This document shows positions 58,285-64,000 of a stretch of DNA of 64,000 nucleotides, piece by piece (the stretch's first letter is position 1; every line of letters begins with the position of its first letter). The notes beneath the pieces were generated by a model. That model searched no databases. It had not been told where the DNA came from and was given only the letters and a program-made list of their open reading frames with translations. Location of the stretch: positions 265,399 to 329,398 of the forward strand of contig CBDFHV010000084.1 of the NCBI GenBank assembly GCA_965247705.1, given 5' to 3'. A program made the translations under genes and the position numbers. The DNA comes from CBDFHV01 sp965247705. GTDB taxonomy: Bacteria; Pseudomonadota; Alphaproteobacteria; Rhodospirillales; CAMCUA01.

Positions 58285-59244
58285 ATGGAAATGATTCTCG
58301 TCACCGGCGCCCTCGGGCGGATCGCCTCGGAACTGGTGCCGGCGCTCAAGGCCCGTCATGGGGCGGATCGGGTGGTGGCCTCGGACGTCCGCGCGCCGTC
58401 GGCCGGCGTTGGCACCCCGAATGGCCCCTTCGAGCGCCTGGACTGCACCCGCACCGACCAGGTCGCCGAGGTGATGCGACGGCACGGCATCGGCACCGTC
58501 TACCACCTGGCGTCCCTGCTGTCCGCCGACGCCGAAGCGGACCTCGAGCGCGCCTGGAACGTCAACATGGGAGGGCTGCAAGCCGTTCTGGAGGCGGCGC
58601 GGCGGCATCGCTGCGCGGTGTTCGTGCCCAGCTCCATCGCCGCCTTCGGTCCCACCGCGCCCCTTGAGGAGACGCCCCAGGACTGTATCCAAAGGCCGAT
58701 CACCATGTATGGCGTGACCAAGGTGGCCGGCGAACTTCTGTGCGACCACTACGCGCGGCGCTTCGGGCTCGACGTCCGCGGCCTCCGGCTGCCGCCGTTG
58801 ATCTCGACGGCGCTGCCGCGGGGCGGCGGCACCACCGACTACGCCGTCGACATGTTCCACCACGCGCTGCGACAGCGGCGCTTCACCTGCCGGCTCGATC
58901 CCGATACCCGCCTCGACATGATGTATATGCCGGACGCCGTCGAGGCGATGATCCGGCTGATGGAATCGGACCCGGCGCGGCTTCGCCATCGCAACGCCTT
59001 CAATATTACGGCGATGAATTTCACCCCCCGCCAGCTCGCCGAGGAGATTCGGAAGCATCTCCCCGACTTCGCCGTCGACTACGACATCGACCCCGGGCGC
59101 CAGGCGGTCGCCGATTCCTGGCCGCGCTCGGTCGACGACAGCGCCGCCCGGGCCGAGTGGGACTGGGCGCCCGGCTACGACCTGCCGTCCATGACCCGGG
59201 ACATGCTGGAGAAAATCGGCGCCCGCCTGGGCACCGATTTCTGA
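58285..59244 (+). CDS. NAD-dependent epimerase family, probable L-threonine 3-dehydrogenase
   Basis: 319 residues of the UDP-galactose-4-epimerase-like SDR family. The cofactor motif is VTGALGRIASELVPAL, catalytic Ser is in FVPSSIAAFGPT and Tyr/Lys in TMYGVTKVAGE. The segment RGGGTTDYAVDMFHHAL with DMMYMPDAVEAMIRLM is characteristic of the epimerase-type threonine dehydrogenases that oxidise threonine to 2-amino-3-ketobutyrate. The ATG at 58285 has GGGGAG upstream. It diverges from the tct-sulfatase operon. A 2-amino-3-ketobutyrate ligase is not next to it. Confidence 0.87.
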   Translation: MEMILVTGALGRIASELVPALKARHGADRVVASDVRAPSAGVGTPNGPFERLDCTRTDQVAEVMRRHGIGTVYHLASLLSADAEADLERAWNVNMGGLQAVLEAARRHRCAVFVPSSIAAFGPTAPLEETPQDCIQRPITMYGVTKVAGELLCDHYARRFGLDVRGLRLPPLISTALPRGGGTTDYAVDMFHHALRQRRFTCRLDPDTRLDMMYMPDAVEAMIRLMESDPARLRHRNAFNITAMNFTPRQLAEEIRKHLPDFAVDYDIDPGRQAVADSWPRSVDDSAARAEWDWAPGYDLPSMTRDMLEKIGARLGTDF

Positions 59245-59262
59245 GCTATCCCCGCCCGCCAG

Positions 59263-60234
59263 TCAGGGCAGGGCCGGCGTCAGGTGGTAGGCCGGGTCTT
59301 TCCGCTGGCGGATCAGGGCCGGCAGGATCTGCCGCCAGGTGCCCCACAGGCCCGTGGTCGGCGCCGGCAACTGGTCCTTGATCCGATCATGGAGCTTGGG
59401 CAGGGCGTGGAACGGCACCGTCGGGTAGAGGTGGTGCTCGATATGGTAGTTCATGTTCCAATAGAGGAACCGCAGGACCGGGCCCAGCAGCATGGTGCGG
59501 GTGGTCACCCGGTGATCGGTGATGTTGGTCGCCAGCCCGTCGTGCTGGGCCCTTGAACAGAGGTCGAACAGCCACGCGCCGTAGGAGTGGGGAAGAACCA
59601 GGAACAGCAGCGGAAGCCAGCTCTGCGCCGCCACCGACCAGGCGATCACCGCCCCGTAGGCGAGCAGCAGGAAGCGGGAATTCCAGCACATGCGCCGATG
59701 TTCGCTCTCCGGAATGCAGTAGAAGGTTCGATCCCGCTCCGAGACGATCCCGACGGCGTGGCGCAGGGTCGCCCCCAGGTGCAGACGGGCATGACGGTAG
59801 CGGACCATCATCTCGATCGCCTGGTCGAACAGGTTGCGGGGCCGGAATCCCGCCCCCTCCGTATCGATGCCGAGGATCGAGGTATAGCTGTGGTGGCGGG
59901 CGTGCTTGTAGCGACCGAAGACCGGCTCCCGCCACATCATGAAGCAGGCGATCCAGCTTCCGGCGTCGTTCAACCAGCGAGTCCGGAACGGGGTGCCGTG
60001 GTCGAACTCGTGGGTCGCGGCCTCGGCAAAGGCGAAAATTGTGCCGTAAAAAAGGAACGCCGGAACGGCCCACACGGTGCCGAGGGACAGATAGGCCAGG
60101 CAACCGGCCGCGGCCACCAGCGCCAGGAAGCCGCCGAACTGCGCGAACGCCCTGGCATTGTTCCGGCGCATGAACGCCTTGAGCTCGCCACGGTCGATCT
60201 CGCAAGCGTACCAGTCGCTCGGTTTCGGCTTCAT
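59263..60234 (-). CDS. Fatty acid desaturase family membrane protein
   Basis: 323 residues with the three His boxes of di-iron membrane desaturases: HEFDH at 75-79, HARHH at 111-115 and YHIEHHLYP near residue 270, with paired hydrophobic helices between (residues about 31-70 and 190-225). The ATG at 60234 is chosen because the upstream frame has no membrane or desaturase features. It would insert a double bond or hydroxyl group into a lipid-bound or free acyl chain. It converges on the threonine dehydrogenase gene. Confidence 0.9.
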   Translation of the reverse strand: MKPKPSDWYACEIDRGELKAFMRRNNARAFAQFGGFLALVAAAGCLAYLSLGTVWAVPAFLFYGTIFAFAEAATHEFDHGTPFRTRWLNDAGSWIACFMMWREPVFGRYKHARHHSYTSILGIDTEGAGFRPRNLFDQAIEMMVRYRHARLHLGATLRHAVGIVSERDRTFYCIPESEHRRMCWNSRFLLLAYGAVIAWSVAAQSWLPLLFLVLPHSYGAWLFDLCSRAQHDGLATNITDHRVTTRTMLLGPVLRFLYWNMNYHIEHHLYPTVPFHALPKLHDRIKDQLPAPTTGLWGTWRQILPALIRQRKDPAYHLTPALP

Positions 60235-60376
60235 GGGCCTTGTCCTCGTCGGCGAACGGCCTCCTTCCGGTCGCCCCAAATCATAGCCCCGGTCATTGGT
60301 TCCGAGCAATGCCATCCCTTCGCCACCAGACAGCCCGGCGGTTGTCGGCGGACGTCGCGGCAGCGTCATCTCCGCC

Positions 60377-60508
60377 TCCAACGTCGCCCGCTGAGTGAAG
60401 ACCCTCGATGGCCTCATGCCCGACGAATTCATCTGCAAGGTCTGGACAGTCAAACCCCGGGGGTTCAGGTTCAATCCACTCGATCAAACCTCAGGACTTG
60501 TCGAGTAA
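60377..60508 (+). pseudogene. Relic of an IS481/IS3-type transposase C terminus
   Basis: The plus strand reads SNVAR, stop, VKTLDGLMPDEFICKVWTVK, PRGFRFNPLDQTSGLVE, stop. This fits the well-known end of IS481/IS3-family transposases (pattern NxARRLKTLxGLTPxExxCKxWxxxPxxFxxxPxHxxxGLNT), with a TGA where Arg CGA is expected. No inverted repeat or upstream domain survives, so it is a decayed fragment in the 343-bp gap between the desaturase and the monooxygenase gene. Confidence 0.75.
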
Positions 60509-60526
60509 TATGGGAGGATTCCGGAA

Positions 60527-60553
60527 GCGAAGGCTTTACCCATGAGCCTTCGC
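60527..60553. promoter_or_regulatory. Leader hairpin upstream of the ABM monooxygenase gene
   Basis: A 9-bp perfect stem GCGAAGGCT/AGCCTTCGC with a 9-base loop, 7 bp before the AGGAGGAGG ribosome site. It could influence translation or stability; no known RNA motif is recognised. Confidence 0.4.
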
Positions 60554-60577
60554 GGGAACCAGGAGGAGGCGCATCAC

Positions 60578-60937
60578 ATGAGCGATATCGTGCATTGGCT
60601 GCTCGAACTCAACATCAAGGATGGGAAATCCGACGACTTCAAGGCGTTGATGAACGAGATGGTGGGGGCCACGCGGGCCAACGAACCCGGCACCCTGATT
60701 TATGAGTGGTTCATCAGCGAGGACGGGAAGTCCTGTCATATCTACGAACGCTATGTCGACTCGGCGGCCACCATGACCCATCTCGGATCGTTCGGTCAAA
60801 ATTTCGCGGAGCGTTTCTTGGCGGCGGCGGAGCCGACGCGCTTCGTGGTTTACGGCAACCCGAACGACGAGGTCAGAGGGGCACTGGCGGGGTTTGGCGC
60901 CGTGCACATGTCACAGATCGGAGGCTTTGCTCGCTGA
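60578..60937 (+). CDS. Antibiotic biosynthesis monooxygenase (ABM) family protein
   Basis: 119 residues from ATG 60578 (AGGAGGAGG 8 bp upstream). The ferredoxin-like ABM fold is recognised from VHWLLELNIKDGKSDDFKAL, PGTLIYEWFISEDGKSCHIY and ERYVDSAATMTHL. These small dimers act as quinol or polyketide monooxygenases, or haem-degrading enzymes in other branches. No partner enzyme is adjacent. The upstream leader holds a hairpin. Confidence 0.87.
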   Translation: MSDIVHWLLELNIKDGKSDDFKALMNEMVGATRANEPGTLIYEWFISEDGKSCHIYERYVDSAATMTHLGSFGQNFAERFLAAAEPTRFVVYGNPNDEVRGALAGFGAVHMSQIGGFAR

Positions 60938-60965
60938 CTATGCTCGACCGGTCCGAGCCGGATGA

Positions 60966-61724
60966 TCAATTGTGAATTGACCCAGCGGACGCACTCCCCG
61001 GCCACCCGAAATCGCGCGGCGCCAGGCCGGCCTGGAACCAGCAGATGAAGCTGTAGATGTCGAAGACGGGCAGGCCCATACGCTCGCTCAAGGCGCGGGA
61101 AAAGGGCACCATGTTGGTGGTTTCCAGCACCACGGCCCCCACCTCGGGATGGTGCGAGGTCATCGCCTCGCCGGCGTCCATCATGTCAAGTTCCGCCGCC
61201 ACCAGGTCGAATTCCCGCCGATCGCCGACGAAGGTCCGGGTCAGCTCGCGGCCGCCCTCGCAGCCGATAATGGGGGTGTCGAGGGGCGCGCCTGCCGCTT
61301 CAAGATGCGCCTCGGTCAGGAGCGACGCCGTCTCGGTAATGATGCCGACCCGCTTGCCCGGCGGCAGCAGGCGCTGAACGAAAGCCACTTGCGCCAGGGA
61401 CGACGCCGCCACCGGTACCGGACAGCCCCGCCGCAGCCCCTCTTGGATGATCGACAGATAACCGCAACTGGTGGCGATGCCGTCGGCGCCGATGGCCACC
61501 AGTTCGTTGGCGCCGGCGATATAGGCGTCCCGCAGGTCCTTGGCCTTGTCGACGATCACCGCCTGATGGGTGGCGCCGCGGATGACCTTGTAGAGCACCG
61601 GGAAGGGCCAGGTCAGCCCGTTGCCGATGTCGCCGGGAACCCGGGGAAAGTGGGTCTCCATGAGCAGGATGCCGACCCGCGCCCCATAGACGGTCTTGCC
61701 GCCACGGGCCACCCGCGATCCCAT
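60966..61724 (-). CDS. Aspartate/glutamate racemase-like protein with one catalytic Cys
   Basis: 252 residues from ATG 61724 (GGAGGGG upstream). The Asp/Glu/hydantoin racemase fold is seen in GARVGILLMETHFPRVPGDI, the first active-site region IATSCGYLSII with Cys87 and the second region VVLETTNMVPFS. In racemases the second is normally ECTNM; here Cys is replaced by Thr202, so two-base racemisation is unlikely and a decarboxylase, isomerase or lyase reaction is possible. It lies 41 bp after the DHDPS-like gene, probably in one operon. Confidence 0.82.
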   Translation of the reverse strand: MGSRVARGGKTVYGARVGILLMETHFPRVPGDIGNGLTWPFPVLYKVIRGATHQAVIVDKAKDLRDAYIAGANELVAIGADGIATSCGYLSIIQEGLRRGCPVPVAASSLAQVAFVQRLLPPGKRVGIITETASLLTEAHLEAAGAPLDTPIIGCEGGRELTRTFVGDRREFDLVAAELDMMDAGEAMTSHHPEVGAVVLETTNMVPFSRALSERMGLPVFDIYSFICWFQAGLAPRDFGWPGSASAGSIHN

Positions 61725-61765
61725 CGCCGCCCCTCCAGCTTCGTCGGCGCAGACGAAGGGGCCGG

Positions 61766-62692
61766 TTACTCCGCCGCTTCCTTGTGGGCGCTCGTCAGCA
61801 GGCCCATGGAATCGAGGACCGTGCGCACCTGGTCCTTCTCGTCGGCGGTCAGTTCCAGCAGCGGGCGCCGGGGGTAGCCGCCGGGACGGTCCAATATGTT
61901 CATCGCCGCCTTCATGGTCGCCGGGCCGGTGCCGATCTTGCTGAGGGCCTTGTGCAGCGTCATGGTGCGGACCTGGACACGGCGGGCTTCGTCCAGTTGG
62001 CCGCTGTCGGCCAGGCGCCACAGCGAGACGCCTTCGGCGCCCATGACGTGGGGATCGAAGCTGCTGACGAAGCCCTCCGCCCCCATCAGCACGCACCCCA
62101 GGCCGCGGACCGCCGACATGCCGGTGAAGACGATGATCTTCTCGCCGACGCGGGCGACGGTCTCTTCCAGGTCCACGTAGTCGGGGCTGCTCTGCTTGAT
62201 GCCGCAGACCCACTCGATATCGGCCATCGGCTCGCAGTAGCCGGCGTCGATGTTAATCCCGGTGGAATTGGTGTTGTAGATCAGGATGGGAATCCGCGCC
62301 TCATCGGAAATCATGCGGAAATGCGCCACCACCTCCCGGCGGTTGGGGTGGCAGTAGTAGGGCGGCATGACCATGACGCCGCTGACGCCGGTGTCCTTGG
62401 CCGCCTTCGACCAGGCCACCACGTCCTCGGTGACGATAGTACCGGTGCCGCCGATGACCGGGATGCGGCCGTCCGCCACATCCACCGCCAGGCGGAACAG
62501 CGTCAGCCGCTCCTCGCCCTTCAGGGCCCAGGATTCGCCGTTGGAGCCCGACACCACGCAGCCGTCGATGCCTTCCGAAATCAGAACGTCGATGTTGGCC
62601 TGGAACTTGGCCCCGTCGATCTCGCCGTCCTTGGTGAAGGGGCTGACCACGGCCGGAAAATTGCCCCGCCAGTCGACATTGCCATTGTTCAT
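61766..62692 (-). CDS. Dihydrodipicolinate synthase family aldolase
   Basis: 308 residues of the DHDPS/N-acetylneuraminate lyase family. Schiff-base Lys166 lies in VCGIKQSSPD, the catalytic Tyr139 in ILIYNTNSTG, and the substrate-carboxylate loop is VVSGSNGESWAL. The start is ATG 62692 with GGGAG upstream; the longer frame has no homology. The neighbouring racemase-like gene suggests a catabolic aldolase or decarboxylase acting on a 2-oxo acid rather than lysine synthesis. Confidence 0.9.
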   Translation of the reverse strand: MNNGNVDWRGNFPAVVSPFTKDGEIDGAKFQANIDVLISEGIDGCVVSGSNGESWALKGEERLTLFRLAVDVADGRIPVIGGTGTIVTEDVVAWSKAAKDTGVSGVMVMPPYYCHPNRREVVAHFRMISDEARIPILIYNTNSTGINIDAGYCEPMADIEWVCGIKQSSPDYVDLEETVARVGEKIIVFTGMSAVRGLGCVLMGAEGFVSSFDPHVMGAEGVSLWRLADSGQLDEARRVQVRTMTLHKALSKIGTGPATMKAAMNILDRPGGYPRRPLLELTADEKDQVRTVLDSMGLLTSAHKEAAE

Positions 62693-63246
62693 GACGCTAC
62701 TCCCAACTGAATGCCGGTCCTTGGCCGATACCATAACGCCGTCGAGGCCACCGCACAAAGGCGCGCGGCGGCCCTGTACCACGGAGCCAACGATGCGGTC
62801 CGCCATCAGATGTTAGCCGGTCCGCCCCTGTTCCCGGACCGGACCAGCGGTTACATGAGCTGACAGGTGCCGTCACGACCCCAAGGCGGACGATTGAGAT
62901 CAGCCCGTTTGCCGCCCTCCAACGTGGAAAGCGGTCATTGCGAGGCAGGTGGTTCCGGGGAAAACCTCGCCAAAAAGGGACGTAACTGCGCACAAACCGG
63001 TGGCCGTGTTCTCTCCGCGTACCGAATCGTGGTCGATAGTTCCCCACGCGGACAGAGGGGCATGCCGGTGACGTGCCTGGCCAAAGCCCGCAATCACCGT
63101 CTTCGACGCAAGCGCCGCTCTATCTTTCCTCTGAACTGCGTTGAGTCAAGTATGCTAATGGTGGTGAAAATGTTGATTGGGTAACAAACTGAGGTCGCAT
63201 GCCCTCAACATCCTACGCGCCTTCCGAAGCCGCCATCGAAGCTAGC
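62693..63246. other. Intergenic region before the right-hand insertion sequence
   Basis: About 550 bases without a supported gene. Short open frames on both strands lack ribosome sites and recognisable sequence. Base composition becomes more AT-rich near 63115-63195. No tRNA, palindrome of the A or B family, or transposase relic was recognised. Confidence 0.4.
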
Positions 63247-64000
63247 CCCAATTATTCATGACGGCCATCGGATTTCAGCGGGACGAGCGGTAGCGACCGG
63301 GTTGACGGCGATTTTTGAGACGGATTGTCGGAGAGGTTGGAGGTTGTTGTTCGGGGCTCGTCCGGCGGCACCTGCCGCTTGGTTCAGGGCCCTTGGGCGG
63401 TGATGCGCCCGGCGATGGCGATCATGGCCGGCTGATAGGGATAGGCCGAAGGCAGGGCGATCCTGAGGCGCGACTTGAGCTCCTCGACGCGGACGGCGAT
63501 TTTGAGAAACGCCCGGCGCAGGGTTTCGAAGGTGGCCGTTCGCCACAGCGATTTCCGAGGCGCCGCTTGGCGAAGCTGATGCAGCAGCCAGTAGGCGCCG
63601 GTATGCAGGAAGAGGCGGAACTGGTTGGCCTCCCAACGGTGGCACGACGTGCGGTCGGACTTGGTGTAGAGCTTGTGGTCCTTGATCATGTTTTCCATCC
63701 GCCCGCGGGCGCAGTAGACCTTCTCGTAGAGCGCCTTGGCGCGGCCGCTCAGGTTGGTGACGACGAAGCGGACGTCACAGCCCTTGGCGGTAGCTTCCAC
63801 GCGGGCGATGACCGAGCGTTGCCGTGACCAGCTTTTGGCCTGGTAGCCGGTGTGGAAGAAGCGGCGCACCTTATCCTTTCCCTGCCCCGCCCGGCGCACG
63901 GCGGCGTCCTCGCACCACGGCTGGCCGATCCTGTTCAGCCGGGCGTTGCCGGAAAGCCCGAAGATGTAGCCGCAGCCCTGACGTTCGAGGAATTCCATGG
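63247..64000 (-). mobile_element. IS1380-like insertion sequence, partial (runs off the window)
   Basis: The element contains a DDE transposase reading leftward from beyond the window end. Its downstream end is placed near 63247, where CCCCAATTATTCATGACGGC begins a stretch unlike the preceding DNA; without the other end the exact terminus is uncertain. Confidence 0.6.
63384..64000 (-). CDS. IS1380-family transposase, C-terminal part
   Basis: The last 205 or more residues of a DDE transposase (cut at the window edge). Features: FLERQGCGYIFGLSGNARLN, a long basic region (KVRRFFHTGYQAKSWSRQRS), VRFVVTNLSGRAKALYEKVY, and CARGRMENMIKDHKLYTKSD, whose R-x-x-x-EN-x-IKD segment holds the catalytic Glu of this family. 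The C terminus HTGAYWLLHQLRQAAP followed by ATFETLRRAFLKIAVRVEEL is also typical of IS1380 members. It appears intact in the visible part. Confidence 0.88.
   Translation of the reverse strand, partial: MEFLERQGCGYIFGLSGNARLNRIGQPWCEDAAVRRAGQGKDKVRRFFHTGYQAKSWSRQRSVIARVEATAKGCDVRFVVTNLSGRAKALYEKVYCARGRMENMIKDHKLYTKSDRTSCHRWEANQFRLFLHTGAYWLLHQLRQAAPRKSLWRTATFETLRRAFLKIAVRVEELKSRLRIALPSAYPYQPAMIAIAGRITAQGP

Noticed and set aside
62697..63184. Short open frames on both strands before the IS1380-like element
   Set aside because: No ribosome sites, no recognisable domains and no conserved composition; treated as non-coding.

Overview
The window is GC-rich DNA (roughly two thirds GC by eye) with dense, often overlapping genes, frequent GTG starts and many intergenic palindromes. 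The gene content points to an alphaproteobacterium, probably Rhodospirillales-like: D-3-hydroxybutyrate dehydrogenase, a DUF1491-type protein, a CHASE2 adenylate cyclase next to a FecR-like protein, many small-molecule transporters and short-chain dehydrogenases, and no phage or plasmid backbone. Genus-level assignment is not possible from sequence alone. No rRNA, tRNA, CRISPR array or origin was seen.

Layout. 1-450 is the start of a GAF sensor, followed by an AT-rich gap. 870-10162 holds two RraA-fold proteins, a VOC protein, an aldo/keto reductase, an SDR, an oligopeptide-type ABC transporter (two permeases and a binding protein, no ATPases) and an amidohydrolase. 10346-19932 is a nucleotide scavenging locus: a secreted 5'-nucleotidase diverges from an eight-gene operon that imports nucleosides (BMP protein, ATPase, two permeases) and degrades them (Cdd, purine nucleoside phosphorylase, DeoC, DeoA). 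20014-25512 holds two SDRs, an MFS carrier and a hydantoinase/N-carbamoylase pair. 25613-27503 holds a small membrane protein and a Pmp3/YqaE gene split by an insertion sequence.

27599-31970 is a modular phosphorelay (OmpR regulator, Hpt, CheY-like regulator, multi-PAS histidine kinase). 32067-36898 is an apparent operon of larC, larE and larB (nickel-pincer nucleotide cofactor) with a frameshifted SDR and an Ldh2-type dehydrogenase; no larA is present. 36978-46857 carries two DMT exporters, a DUF1491 protein, a universal stress protein, the CHASE2 cyclase pair, an ABC-F ATPase, an FAH-family enzyme and a proline-racemase-family enzyme. 46977-47254 is a MITE-like element of nested inverted repeats.

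47498-51468 includes a DUF1801 protein, a DHCW cupin and a TetR regulator facing an alpha/beta hydrolase. The hydrolase promoter carries a likely TetR operator in its spacer and a 13-bp tandem repeat in its leader. 51745-58054 is an operon for a tripartite tricarboxylate-type transporter (binding protein frameshifted), a possible 33-residue membrane peptide and two tandem cytoplasmic sulfatases. 58285-62692 has an epimerase-type threonine dehydrogenase, a fatty acid desaturase, a transposase relic, an ABM monooxygenase, an Asp/Glu-racemase-like protein and a DHDPS-family aldolase. The window ends inside an IS1380-like transposase.

The general theme is uptake and breakdown of small organic molecules (nucleosides, hydantoins, peptides, hydroxy acids, sulfate or phosphonate esters). 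Two intergenic palindrome families recur. Two genes (SDR at 33.9 kb, tctC at 57.7 kb) carry single-base frameshifts that may be real decay or sequence error.
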